Source: Bradyrhizobium sp. B124
GTDB taxonomy: Bacteria > Pseudomonadota > Alphaproteobacteria > Rhizobiales > Xanthobacteraceae
NCBI RefSeq assembly: GCF_038967635.1
Contig: NZ_CP152413.1
Location: 62,001-126,000 of the forward strand
Length of the DNA stretch: 64,000 nucleotides
Direction of reading: 5' to 3'
In this document: piece by piece, positions 18,323 to 26,764 of the stretch
Position numbering within the stretch: the first letter of the stretch is position 1
Layout: the number at the start of each line of letters is the position of its first letter
Program-made: the position numbers and the translations under genes
The notes under the pieces: generated by a model
Told to the model about the DNA's origin: nothing
What the model saw: the letters and a program-made list of their open reading frames with translations, nothing else
Databases searched by the model: none

Positions 18323-19715
18323 CGGTCGCTTCCGCTTCAGATTCAATCTCGGCGAACCGCTTTCCATCCGATAACCGGACGGCATCCTGCCCGGTCAGAT
18401 TCTGCCAACGTCGGATCGCCGTATCAATATACAGAGGATCGAGCTCGATCCCGCGACAGGCGCGGCCCGTCCGCTCTGCCGCGAGCAGCGTGGTGCCGCT
18501 GCCCAAAAAGGAGTCGATGACGATTTCGCCGCGGTGCGAGCAATCCAGCAGAGCGTCCATCACAAGCTGGACCGGCTTGACGGTTGGATGCAGTTCGAGG
18601 ACATTATTGCCCTTTCGAGCTTGGGTGCTGGCGCTGTCGTATTTCCAAACGTTAGTGCGATTTCGGCCATGCTTGCCGAGCTCGATGTTGTTCGTGTGCC
18701 GCGCCGTGCCTGACTTGTAGACACATACGAGTTCATGCTGGGAGCGGTACAGCGATCCCATTCCCGCAGCACTCTTGACCCAGACGGCGACGTTCTTCAA
18801 TTCGCTATAAGTCTCGCGGCCGGCGGCAAGAAGCTCGTCAAGGTGCGCCCAGTCCATGAAGACGAAATGGATTGCGCCATCTTTGCTGAACTTCGCAAGC
18901 AGCCCGCAGCTCTCGGCCAGGAAGCGAATAAATTCGTCTCTGCTGAGCTCGCCGACACCTTGAGCAAATTCGCGGTGGACAGTTTTCCCGTTGCCGGAGA
19001 CGTGGCCGTGGATGGGAACGTTGAAGGGCGGATCGATGATGACGGCATCGCCGCGTTCGTCTCGCATGAGTTCGTCGAAGCTGGACTCCGATCTCGCGTC
19101 GCCGCAATAGACGCGGTGGCTGCCGAGCTGCCAAAGATCACCGACCTGGCAGACCGGCACTCCTGTGACAGAGCTGCTATCTTCGAGGTCATCGACGGGT
19201 GCCTCAGTAAGCTTCTGAATCGTCAAATCGATTTCGGGCAGGGTGAAGCCCGTCACCGACAGATCAAAATCCTGGTCGAGCGCCTTCAGCTCCAGGAGGC
19301 TTTCGCCCAGAAGGCGCTCGTCCCAATGCGCATTCAGTGCCAGTTTGTTGTCCGCAATCCTGAGCGCCTTCAGCTGGGCGGACGACAGGTGCCGGATCTC
19401 GACCACGGGTATTTTCGCCATTCCGAGCTTCTTGGCCGCAAGGACCCGCCCGTGGCCGACGATCACGTTTCCCTTGTCATCGATGACAATGGGCATCACG
19501 AAGCCAAACTCTCGGATGCTATCCGCAAGCTGAGCAACTTGATGTTGGGAATGCTGGCGCGGATTGCGCGCGTCCAACAGGAGGTCCGCTACCGCGCGAT
19601 ATTGAATCTGGATTTCTACCAGGCCAGCGTTCGTTGCCGTGCGGCTTCTAACTGCTGCGCCGACGGCCTGCTGAGGGGGCGCCGGGATAGGGGAAGTCTG
19701 CTTCTTTTGGGTCAA
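18315..19715 (-). CDS. ParB-N domain DNA methyltransferase (beta-class N4/N6)
   Basis: A 466-residue fusion. Residues about 33-130 are a ParB/Srx-like domain (DARNPRQHS, VIVGHGRVLAAKKLG). Residues about 190-450 are an amino-methyltransferase with the catalytic motif DPPF at 228-231 coming before the AdoMet motif FLGSGTT at 403-409, the beta-class order. It would methylate adenine N6 or cytosine N4. No restriction endonuclease is adjacent, so it is a solitary, phage- or island-type methyltransferase. The start is TTG 19715 with GGAG upstream. The stop overlaps the GTG of a DUF5681 gene. The recognition sequence cannot be read from the protein. Confidence 0.9.
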   Translation of the reverse strand: MTQKKQTSPIPAPPQQAVGAAVRSRTATNAGLVEIQIQYRAVADLLLDARNPRQHSQHQVAQLADSIREFGFVMPIVIDDKGNVIVGHGRVLAAKKLGMAKIPVVEIRHLSSAQLKALRIADNKLALNAHWDERLLGESLLELKALDQDFDLSVTGFTLPEIDLTIQKLTEAPVDDLEDSSSVTGVPVCQVGDLWQLGSHRVYCGDARSESSFDELMRDERGDAVIIDPPFNVPIHGHVSGNGKTVHREFAQGVGELSRDEFIRFLAESCGLLAKFSKDGAIHFVFMDWAHLDELLAAGRETYSELKNVAVWVKSAAGMGSLYRSQHELVCVYKSGTARHTNNIELGKHGRNRTNVWKYDSASTQARKGNNVLELHPTVKPVQLVMDALLDCSHRGEIVIDSFLGSGTTLLAAERTGRACRGIELDPLYIDTAIRRWQNLTGQDAVRLSDGKRFAEIESEAEATGE

Positions 19716-19745
19716 ATCGCGTACTCCGAGGTTGTCGGAGCACTT

Positions 19746-19766
19746 AAATAATCCTGATCGGACGAG
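19746..19766 (+). repeat. 21-base motif shared with 12726-12745
   Basis: AAATAATCCTGA followed by TCGGACGAG, differing from the 12726 copy by one inserted T. It lies 31 bases upstream of the ParB-methyltransferase start, but in the opposite orientation relative to the gene it precedes. Confidence 0.4.
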
Positions 19767-19795
19767 TAATGTTGCGCGGAAAAGTCGAACTAAAA

Positions 19796-20305
19796 TTACT
19801 TGCCGCGGGAGGGGCCAGCGATCGCCCTATAATTCTTGGGCGCCACACCGAGGTGTTGCCGGCATAGATTCATCCACATGTTGTGCACACCCCGGTTATG
19901 TTGTGCCATGTCATTCGCGGTAAGGTAGCTGCGGCGCAGCGTTGTTGCATTCGTTATGCTATGGCGCGAAAAGACGTTTCCCTTGGCGCTTGGCGTGGGC
20001 GTCAATCTTGCGGGACCAATTTTGAATCTAAGCCATTTTTTCCTTTGTTGGGCAGAAGCCGCGGCTACGTATTTGATGTTCCCACCCACAACGTTGTGAA
20101 TCCCCCCGAGTATCGCTAACTTACGGCAGACCTTGCTGATGGAAGGGGGTCTGCGGCTTCGCCAATTTGGCTGGGTCTTCCTGGTCTCAACGTAAATGCG
20201 AATGCGCAGGAGCCGGACAGCAACCCAGACCTGAGCGTAAAAATCAGCATTCCTCACTATGCTGCCGCGCGGACGCCCCCGGCGACGTTTAGCTTCTGTT
20301 AACAT
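19796..20305 (-). CDS. Hypothetical basic protein with AT-hook-like N-terminus
   Basis: A 169-residue protein starting MLTEAKRRRGRPRGS, where RRGRPRG looks like an AT-hook. Later segments (SISKVCRKLAILGG, and NMWMNLCRQHLGV near the end) look like helical DNA-associated parts, but no family is recognised. ATG 20305 is clear: AAGGAGG lies just upstream (spacing about 4 to 5), one of the strongest ribosome-binding sites in the window. It lies 80 bases upstream of the methyltransferase gene on the same strand, so it is probably the first gene of the ParB-methyltransferase/DUF5681 operon. Codon usage looks less GC-rich than in the neighbours, consistent with an acquired module. Confidence 0.65.
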   Translation of the reverse strand: MLTEAKRRRGRPRGSIVRNADFYAQVWVAVRLLRIRIYVETRKTQPNWRSRRPPSISKVCRKLAILGGIHNVVGGNIKYVAAASAQQRKKWLRFKIGPARLTPTPSAKGNVFSRHSITNATTLRRSYLTANDMAQHNRGVHNMWMNLCRQHLGVAPKNYRAIAGPSRGK

Positions 20306-20703
20306 ATTCCTCCTTGCGCAAAGCGGCCTGCAAACGCCTCCGCGGGGCGCGGCGCGCACTCCTTGTCCTGCTACCGCGAATCCGCTTCCCTGTTATCGCA
20401 GTATATTCCCCTGTTAACTTCCGTTCCCGATCCATCGAAAGAATCTTCATTCATTGGACTTTTGCCACGGAGCGGCCATTCGGAGGCAATGAAACGCAGC
20501 GAAGTCCCTGTTATTGCCCTGATATGCAGGGAATTCGCTGCTCCAAATTGGTAGGCTAGACTGCGTCCACCGCCCGGACCCCGTTGCAGCGCTCAGTGGC
20601 AGCGCTGGGCCGTTGGTGACGATGCCTTGGACCGTCGGCCCACTTGCCGTTCCCCCCGCAATCTCTCTGTCCGCGCGCGACAATCGACGCCTTCTGCGCA
20701 GAT
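20306..20703. other. Intergenic region
   Basis: About 400 bases with no supported gene. The right part of the methyltransferase operon promoter should lie just after 20315. Two TTCCCTGTTA-type near-repeats occur at 20387-20396 and 20409-20416 (GCTTCCCTGTTATCGC and TTCCCCTGTTAACTTC). Confidence 0.4.
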
Positions 20704-21870
20704 CTAATTCGCCGTCAGCACGGCATCGACGCGTCGACTGTTGCGTGTGCTGATGACGATGACGCCGTTGCGGGTGGCAAATCGCGCACCGACGAGCCGG
20801 GGCACCTTCTCGATCAACGATGACGGCAGCGGGATCATTCCGCCGGTGACGGGATCGCCGACGTTGATCGGCGGTCCGGCCGCGCCGGCCGATGGCGCGG
20901 CCTTGATGTACTCCCTGATCAACTGGATTTCTTCCCGCGACAGATTGAGCGCGGCGTGCTCGCTACCGGCGTCAGAGGCTTTCTTTTCCGCCCGGACCCT
21001 TTCTTGCGCTTCGTCCTGCTGGGCGGCCTCGCGTTTCGCTGCGTCCTGTTCGAGTCGTACGAGACGTTCCCTCAACGGGATCAGCTCGCGCCGCAGCGTG
21101 GCGTTGTCCGACTTCAGCGAGGTGATCTGGCCGAGTGCAAGCGCTGCGGCAACGCACGCAACGACCGAGATCAGGCTGAGGCACGCAACGGCCAGCCCCG
21201 GCATTCCGACGCCCTTGACCGCTTTCCGATCCGGCACGTCGTCCTCGGAGCGCCGCCGCCGCGCCCGGGCAAATCGCGGGATGCCGGTGCCGAGGAGTTT
21301 TACAAAGTGCGAGAGCCGGGAAACGTTTCGGTCCGGCTCGTGAATGGAGCCAAATGCCGGCTCGGGGATGATCGGCGCGCGCGCGGGTGGGTCGGGTGCT
21401 GCCATTGCGCGGCTTGTGCCCAAGGTCGTGCGATCGGCAAGGCCTGCTTCCATCACCCGAGGGACTTGCCGATCAATCGCGTCGGGCCGTTCGGCAACGG
21501 CATCGCTGATCGCATCGCGCGGGTCGGCAGCAACCGTCTCCACGGGCTCCGTTTGCCGTTCGCCGGGCTCCCGCTCCTTGAGGTTCTGCTCGCCGAGCTC
21601 CTGCTCGCTGAGTTCCTGTTCGACGCGGGATGCTTCAAGCGAGCGCCATAGCGCGAGGCCGGAGTCCGTGATCTGCAGCCCGGCCTCATTGATCGAAGCC
21701 CATCCGGATTGGAAGACGTCGGCGTCGCCTAGCTCCGACGATCGCTTCAGCTTCGTGGCTGCATCGCCCGCGGCGATCATGCGCTTGACTTCGCGGCTGA
21801 CCTCTTCAAGCGGAATCCGTTGCTCGGGTCTTGCGGCCAGCACGCTCAAGATCGCCAGATTGAACCTCAT
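20704..21870 (-). CDS. Membrane-anchored coiled-coil protein with N-terminal winged-helix-like region
   Basis: A 388-residue protein. Residues 1-80 (MRFNLAILSVLAARPEQRI... ALWRSLEAS) look like a winged-helix fold, as in PadR/Mrr-N-like domains. A long disordered acidic/proline-rich stretch follows (90-190), then one membrane segment at about 225-250 (PGLAVACLSLISVVACVAAAL), a coiled coil (LKSDNATLRRELIPLRERLVRL) and a C-terminal domain of about 75 residues starting LSREEIQLIREYIK. The cytosolic DNA-binding-like head and periplasmic tail recall transmembrane regulators, but no named family is recognised. It is a single gene with 240 bases of non-coding sequence upstream. Confidence 0.7.
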   Translation of the reverse strand: MRFNLAILSVLAARPEQRIPLEEVSREVKRMIAAGDAATKLKRSSELGDADVFQSGWASINEAGLQITDSGLALWRSLEASRVEQELSEQELGEQNLKEREPGERQTEPVETVAADPRDAISDAVAERPDAIDRQVPRVMEAGLADRTTLGTSRAMAAPDPPARAPIIPEPAFGSIHEPDRNVSRLSHFVKLLGTGIPRFARARRRRSEDDVPDRKAVKGVGMPGLAVACLSLISVVACVAAALALGQITSLKSDNATLRRELIPLRERLVRLEQDAAKREAAQQDEAQERVRAEKKASDAGSEHAALNLSREEIQLIREYIKAAPSAGAAGPPINVGDPVTGGMIPLPSSLIEKVPRLVGARFATRNGVIVISTRNSRRVDAVLTAN

Positions 21871-22110
21871 GTGGCGCCTCTCGATGCCCCGGCAACCGGT
21901 CGTGCAGCCGCTCCGCTCCCGTGCCGGCGATGTGCGAACCGCAGACGAGGCCGAAGCGGATCAATCATGCCGGCGCGGACGTCCGTCACTCGGAGAGTCA
22001 GGCAAGTGTAGCGGCTCCCCGAGAGGCAAACAATGCGCCTTCCGGCGCACGACAGATGGATAAGTCTGCCTGCGAACGAGACGCGTCAGGGTCACGTCCG
22101 CTGAAGCGCC

Positions 22111-22377
22111 TCAGAGGAACTCGCGAAGCCTGGAGAGCTCGATCACGTGCTCGGGCGACAGCACATCCGGCACGAGGGGAGGCTGCGACGTGGTCCGGAT
22201 CTCGTAGAGATGCCGGGTCTTCTCGGGCTTGCCCATGAAGTCCCGGATGCATTGGTCGAGCGTTCCGTTGACGATCATATAGGGCGCGCGATCCTCTCGC
22301 CTGGAATTGCCGAGAGAAGGCCATTTGTAAAGCGAGGCCGCAGCCTGGAAGTCCACCTGATGAGAGTGGTCGGTCAT
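22111..22377 (-). CDS. Small conserved-looking hypothetical protein
   Basis: An 88-residue protein from ATG 22377 (MTDHSHQVDFQAAASLYKW). It contains helical LDQCIRDFMGKPEKTRHLYEI and ends SPEHVIELSRLREFL. It has no membrane segment and no known domain. The in-frame sequence upstream of the ATG lacks protein character, so the start is probably right, although the ribosome-binding site (GAGATCAAGG) is only fair. It is divergent from dinB, so the region between them holds both promoters and a LexA-type box that could control both. Function unknown. Confidence 0.65.
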   Translation of the reverse strand: MTDHSHQVDFQAAASLYKWPSLGNSRREDRAPYMIVNGTLDQCIRDFMGKPEKTRHLYEIRTTSQPPLVPDVLSPEHVIELSRLREFL

Positions 22378-22645
22378 GCCTTGATCTCTATCCGAAAAAG
22401 CCTGTTCGTCAAACAACGCCGGCTCATGAGCGAGCTGGCGCAGCGGGACGCGAGAGCTGCGCGCAATCGCGCTCGTCCTCGGCAGAGAACGCCCGTGGAC
22501 GTCGAGCGACCTCTCAACCGCCTCGCGGTGATTGCTTCGACAGCGATCGGCAGCCCGCATCGATGCTTGGCACCACAGCGCGCCCAACGTTCGCCGGGAG
22601 ATCGCCAGCACCGGCGGCCATTCCTGGTCGACTGGAGTTGAATTT

Positions 22646-22660
22646 GTTCTTGTTTTGTTC
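22646..22660 (+). promoter_or_regulatory. Alphaproteobacterial LexA (SOS) box before dinB
   Basis: GTTC at 22646-22649, seven bases (TTGTTTT), then GTTC at 22657-22660. This is exactly the direct-repeat consensus GTTC-N7-GTTC known for alphaproteobacterial LexA. It lies 63 bases before the dinB start and within an AT-rich stretch suitable for a promoter. Confidence 0.85.
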
Positions 22661-22723
22661 TTTTAACTATCGTAGCGTCCAAGGACGAGCAGTTTTGGTC
22701 AGGTCAGGGATGAACGGGTTGAG

Positions 22724-23971
22724 ATGGCAGCCGCAGCCACCATCCTTCACGCGGACCTGGATGCGTTTTACGCGTCGGTCGAGCAGCTGCTTGAGCCGTC
22801 GCTGCGAGGCAAGCCGATCGCCGTCGGAGGCGGGGTTGTGCTTGCCGCGTCCTATGAGGCCAAGGACTTCGGGGTGTACGGCGGCATGTCGGGACGGGAA
22901 GCTCGCCGGCTCTGCCCGCAACTGATCTTCGTCGGCGGCCACTTCAGCGATTACCAAAGGCTGGGTGACGCAGCCATCAAGGTGATCGGCGACTTCACGC
23001 CGCTCGTCGAGCGCATTTCGATCGACGAGGCGTTTGCTGACGTTGCAGGCTGCACGCATCTGTTCGGAACGCCCGCCGAAATAGCCGCGGCGATCCGGCG
23101 GCGCGTGCGCACTGAGCTCGGCCTTGCGATCTCGGTGGGCGTCGCCCGCACCAAGCATCTGGCGAAGATCGCCTCGCAGGTCGCAAAGCCCGATGGACTT
23201 GTCGTCGTCGATCCCGACGCCGAGCTCCGATTCCTACACGAACTGCCGGTCGAATTGATGTGGGGAGTAGGGCCGGTCACCAGGACACGACTGGACGCGA
23301 TCGGCGTCTCGACGATCGGTCAACTCGCCAAATTGTCGGAGCGGTCGCTGACGCGGCTGCTCGGTCCGGCGGCGGGCGAGAAACTCGCCGCGCTGGCCTG
23401 GAATCGCGATCCGCGACAACTCACCCCGCATCGGCGCGCGCGATCGGCAGGAGCACAATCGGCGCTTGGCCGAAAGCCCGCGATCGAGCAGGTCATTCGG
23501 CCGACGCTGCTTCATCTCGCCGACCGCGTCGCCACGCGGCTCCGGGCGAAATCCCGGCCTGGACGAACCGTGACGGTGCGCGTTCGCTTCGCCGGCCTGA
23601 AATCGGTGACGCGCTCGATGACGCTCGATGCGCCCGTGTGCACGACGGTGATCCTCGCCAGCCTCGCCGAGAAGCTGGTGCGCGCCACGCTTGCTGACCA
23701 CCCAAGCGAGAAAATCATTTCGTTGCTGGCAATCTCGGTGTCACATCTCGAGGAGAACTGGGATCTTGCGCTCGAGCTCCCGCTCGGACTGGCCGATCAA
23801 GCGCTTCGCCCTGGAAGTCCGATCGGGATGGCCCGCTGGGCCGCGGACTGTGCCATCGACAAGGTCCGCGATCGTTTTGGCTGGGATGCGATCGGATACG
23901 GTTCGGCGGCGCTGGAGGTCGTTCGTTCGGTGCCCGACGATTTCCGCAAGCTGGCCGAGAAGGAGCTCTAG
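22724..23971 (+). CDS. dinB: DNA polymerase IV (Y-family translesion polymerase)
   Basis: A 415-residue protein, close to full length for DinB. It starts MAAAATILHADLDAFYASVE, with the first catalytic carboxylates in HADLDAFY (about 9-16) and the SIDEAF motif with the other carboxylates near 100-105. The thumb/helix-hairpin region (MWGVGPVTRTRLDAIGV) and a little-finger domain follow. It copies damaged DNA with low fidelity. A LexA box 63 bases upstream shows it is SOS-induced. No C-terminal beta-clamp motif is obvious (it ends DFRKLAEKEL). No imuA/imuB genes are adjacent. The ATG is the only start that keeps the first catalytic motif. Confidence 0.94.
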   Translation: MAAAATILHADLDAFYASVEQLLEPSLRGKPIAVGGGVVLAASYEAKDFGVYGGMSGREARRLCPQLIFVGGHFSDYQRLGDAAIKVIGDFTPLVERISIDEAFADVAGCTHLFGTPAEIAAAIRRRVRTELGLAISVGVARTKHLAKIASQVAKPDGLVVVDPDAELRFLHELPVELMWGVGPVTRTRLDAIGVSTIGQLAKLSERSLTRLLGPAAGEKLAALAWNRDPRQLTPHRRARSAGAQSALGRKPAIEQVIRPTLLHLADRVATRLRAKSRPGRTVTVRVRFAGLKSVTRSMTLDAPVCTTVILASLAEKLVRATLADHPSEKIISLLAISVSHLEENWDLALELPLGLADQALRPGSPIGMARWAADCAIDKVRDRFGWDAIGYGSAALEVVRSVPDDFRKLAEKEL

Positions 23972-24085
23972 CGCTTCGCCGATTCATCGGCTTGTCATTG
24001 CATTAAGAAAAGGCAATCCGGAATCGCGGGCTTGTGAGTGGTGGCGTGGCGCGCCCGGTCTATCCTGAGCACGCGGAGGATAGCC

Positions 24086-24295
24086 ATGAAATTCAGCTCC
24101 GAACTGATCCAGACGATGCGCGACGCGCTGGAGACGGTGATGGCAAGCGTGCCGGCCGATCAATCCGTGTTCGGTCTCAAGGCGGCCGTTGCAGAATGCA
24201 TCTTGCGGGCGGCGGCGCACGGCCAGACGTCGTTCGACGGGCTCGTGGCGTCGGCATCCGATCAGCTGCAATCGATCATCTCGATGCTGAGCTAG
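24086..24295 (+). CDS. Small hypothetical protein after dinB
   Basis: A 69-residue helical protein (MKFSSELIQTMRDALETVM ... SDQLQSIISMLS). No domain or membrane segment is seen. ATG 24086 follows a GGAGGATAGCC ribosome-binding site (GGAGG, spacing about 5), so translation is likely. It lies 115 bases after dinB on the same strand and may be transcribed with it. Similar short helical proteins are common in Bradyrhizobium-type genomes. Function unknown. Confidence 0.65.
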   Translation: MKFSSELIQTMRDALETVMASVPADQSVFGLKAAVAECILRAAAHGQTSFDGLVASASDQLQSIISMLS

Positions 24296-24339
24296 CAGAC
24301 CAGGTCGCACCTCAGCGTCATTGATGGCTCCCGCGCAGC

Positions 24340-25101
24340 CTACGATGAACCAATGCCTTGCTTTGCGATCCTGGTCAGGGCTTCGTATCCGGATGGCGTC
24401 AGGTGCAGGAGATCGCTCTTGTAATTGGCACACGGCGTTGTTCGTCCGCATGCGATGTCGGAGGCGTCGATCGTTCTGATTCCGAGTTCCCGGCTCCTTC
24501 TGCTGAGTTCGGCATTGACAGATCCAATATTCTCGGCCGCACCCTTCATCTGCTCGCCTCGCGGAAGAATCTGGATGGAGAAAATCTTGCCGTTCGGCCA
24601 AAGCGACCTGATCTCGTCAAACAGCTTTTGGTAGGATTCCATCACTCCGCACGGCTTATCGAGATAGATGTTGTTGGTCCCGACCAGCACGATGATGGAC
24701 TTCGGCCTGATTTTTCGCAGCCGCTCGCGTTCGTGTTCGATGAACCAGAGCGTGTTCTGAATCCTGTCGCGTCCGACGCCGAGGTTGGCCACCGGCCCGG
24801 CGCCGAGCGAGGCTGATAGTTCCCTCGGCCACGCCTCAACCAGCGAGTCACCAAGCAAGACCGTCGAGACATCGCCGGACAGGCCCGACACATTTCTCTC
24901 ATATTTGCGCAAGGCGTCGGCATTGTCCGGCATCGCGGCGGTTACGGCGAATTGCGTATCGGTTTTGTCGCATGCAGCTCGCGAGCTTTGCGCGCGTCCC
25001 GCCGATGGTAGACAGAACGCCGCGACAATTGATAACGTCGCCGCGACATAGACGATTGACGCGGTGTTGCGGGGTTCTTCATCGTGCATTTTCGATGTCA
25101 T
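24340..25101 (-). CDS. Exported SGNH/GDSL hydrolase
   Basis: A 253-residue protein from ATG 25101 (an ATG four codons later is also possible). A signal peptide or anchor lies near residues 15-36 (ASIVYVAATLSIVAAFCLPSAGRAQ). The SGNH blocks follow in order: LLGDSLVEAW (nucleophile Ser), LGVGRDRIQNT, VGTNNI (block III Asn), and DLLHLTPSGY (His of block V). It is likely a periplasmic acyl-hydrolase, perhaps acting on an acylated glycan. It is divergent from another SGNH-like gene, with only 31 bases between the chosen starts. This arrangement suggests shared control and related roles, possibly adding and removing acyl groups. Confidence 0.85.
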   Translation of the reverse strand: MTSKMHDEEPRNTASIVYVAATLSIVAAFCLPSAGRAQSSRAACDKTDTQFAVTAAMPDNADALRKYERNVSGLSGDVSTVLLGDSLVEAWPRELSASLGAGPVANLGVGRDRIQNTLWFIEHERERLRKIRPKSIIVLVGTNNIYLDKPCGVMESYQKLFDEIRSLWPNGKIFSIQILPRGEQMKGAAENIGSVNAELSRRSRELGIRTIDASDIACGRTTPCANYKSDLLHLTPSGYEALTRIAKQGIGSS

Positions 25102-25132
25102 TGCGCGGTTCCATCTGAGGGCAGTCAATCTG

Positions 25133-26197
25133 ATGTCGCTGAGCATTTCGATCCTGGGACAGTCAAACAGCATCCTGAAGGCAGGCTTTTTCCAGAAGTT
25201 TCTGGACGCCGATGACACAATTGAAGTGAAATCGGCAGGAAGGATCGGTGCATCTCCGTCCTTGCTCGGTCCGTACTTCGCCCAGGGCGACTTCTTCAAA
25301 GGCTCGGAGTTTTGCATTGTCGATACATGCGTGATCGATTTTTCGCTGCTTTCCGCCAATGCGATCGATTACTACGATGTTGTGAGGTGGGTCGAGTGGA
25401 TTGGGCATTCCGCCAAACGCGCCAATTGCGAGCCGGTTTTTGTCTGCATACCGGTGAGCGACATCAACGCATCAAGAACGATCATCTCTGCCTGCATTTC
25501 CGTCTGCCAGAAGCAGGACTGGTACTATCTTGATGTAAGAGATGTCATTGCCGCGGTCGTCAAGTCCAAGAGCGTAGACGCGAAGGAACTCTATGCAGAT
25601 GGCAGTCATCCAGCCGAGTTCTTGTCGGGCGTGATAGCGACGCACCTTGGCAATTTCTTGACTAAGATAAGGACGGCCAAGACTGCAAAGTGCAAACGCA
25701 CGTTTGCATTCACGGCTTACGAACGCGTGCCGCTCAAAGATCAAATTGCGGGCGCACCGGTGGAGTATTCGTCGAGGCTGATCGCGTTTTCGGGGGTCCG
25801 GCTGGCACGCGGCGAGACGTATCCGATCCACATCGGGTCGGATTCATCCATCCGCGGCCTCATGGTGAACTCGGCAGCCTGCAAGAGCGTGCTGTCGATC
25901 GAGGGAGACAGAACCTTCCACAAGAACCTGCGTCTCAAACCCTATCACCCGACAAACTTCGAGGCGCGGCTCATTCCGATCTGCAGGCCAATTCGAGACC
26001 ATCAGGGAATGATCAGGCTGTCCCTGACAAGCCAGGATGTGTCCATGAGCGATGTGACGCTGCATAGCTCGAAGGACGAGAACAACGAAGGCTTCATCGA
26101 AGTTGCCGATCTCGTCGTCGAGCGAGGATACGACCTGGTGACTTACACGACCACGCGGCCGGCAGATCCGGCTTCCATCAAATGGGTGCCTGATTGA
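25133..26197 (+). CDS. SGNH-like protein with unknown C-terminal domain
   Basis: A 354-residue protein. The N-terminus MSLSISILGQSNS resembles SGNH block I (GxSN instead of GDSL), and DGSHPAEF near residue 165 matches block V (DxxHP), so the first half is probably an SGNH-fold hydrolase or transferase. The C-terminal 160 residues (from about 195) are a beta-rich domain I cannot name. No signal peptide is evident. Related gene pairs (SGNH hydrolase plus divergent SGNH-like) are not known to me as a described system. ATG 25133 was chosen because the N-terminus then begins directly with the beta strand and motif. An upstream in-frame start at 25064 would overlap the divergent gene. Confidence 0.65.
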   Translation: MSLSISILGQSNSILKAGFFQKFLDADDTIEVKSAGRIGASPSLLGPYFAQGDFFKGSEFCIVDTCVIDFSLLSANAIDYYDVVRWVEWIGHSAKRANCEPVFVCIPVSDINASRTIISACISVCQKQDWYYLDVRDVIAAVVKSKSVDAKELYADGSHPAEFLSGVIATHLGNFLTKIRTAKTAKCKRTFAFTAYERVPLKDQIAGAPVEYSSRLIAFSGVRLARGETYPIHIGSDSSIRGLMVNSAACKSVLSIEGDRTFHKNLRLKPYHPTNFEARLIPICRPIRDHQGMIRLSLTSQDVSMSDVTLHSSKDENNEGFIEVADLVVERGYDLVTYTTTRPADPASIKWVPD

Positions 26198-26548
26198 TGG
26201 TGGCAGTCTTATGAGCCGGTCGACCGCGACGCGTCTGTCCAACGCGCAGGGTAGCTTATCCACTATGTCACAAGTTCCCGCTGTCAGCCCACGACCTGCA
26301 TTACTCCCGTAATATTCCGCGCTTCAACCGATTGACGATTTGTCGCGCTGTTAGCCGCCCGCTCTGAAAGTCGATGGATAAGTCGGTCGGCGCTTTGGCT
26401 GACAATGTCTTTCCGCTGTAGAATCAGCCCGATTCGAAGGCGCTCCTCATATGACATTCAAAGGCTTCCACATTGGCCATGACGTTAGGTTGATCGTTTG
26501 CACGCTCGAGGCCGCAAGGACCGGTCGTCGGCGCGTCTGGCGGCGGCA
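26198..26548. other. Intergenic region
   Basis: About 350 bases without a supported gene. A plus-strand frame entering the following small gene is open from 26498, but its first 17 codons lack protein character. No terminator hairpin was recognised after the SGNH-like gene. Confidence 0.4.
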
Positions 26549-26764
26549 ATGACCTCAGGCTATTGGGAATTCCGCTCCAAGGGCGGCACGTTTCGCATCG
26601 TGCCGCTGAACGGGCGATTTCACTTCTTCTTCGAAGAGGAGGATTTTGGGTCCTATCACTCGGCAGTGGCCGCGCTCGATCTCCTCGGAGGTTATTCCCA
26701 TTATCCGTCGGCCCGTGGCCTACCGTTTGAAGTTCCCGAGTGGACGTTTGTTAGGGGCGGCTGA
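26549..26764 (+). CDS. Small hypothetical protein
   Basis: A 71-residue protein rich in aromatic residues (GTFRIVPLNGRFHFFFEEED, SYHSAVAALDLLGGYSHYP). The alternating beta-type pattern looks like a compact folded domain. No name is recognised. The start at ATG 26549 has a weak ribosome-binding site, and an upstream TTG at 26498 is an alternative. It is a single gene, plus strand, with long non-coding flanks. Function unknown. Confidence 0.55.
   Translation: MTSGYWEFRSKGGTFRIVPLNGRFHFFFEEEDFGSYHSAVAALDLLGGYSHYPSARGLPFEVPEWTFVRGG

Noticed and set aside
18735..19751. 338-codon plus-strand frame opposite the ParB-methyltransferase
   Set aside because: It is antisense to a clear enzyme with catalytic motifs; its own translation shows no domain.
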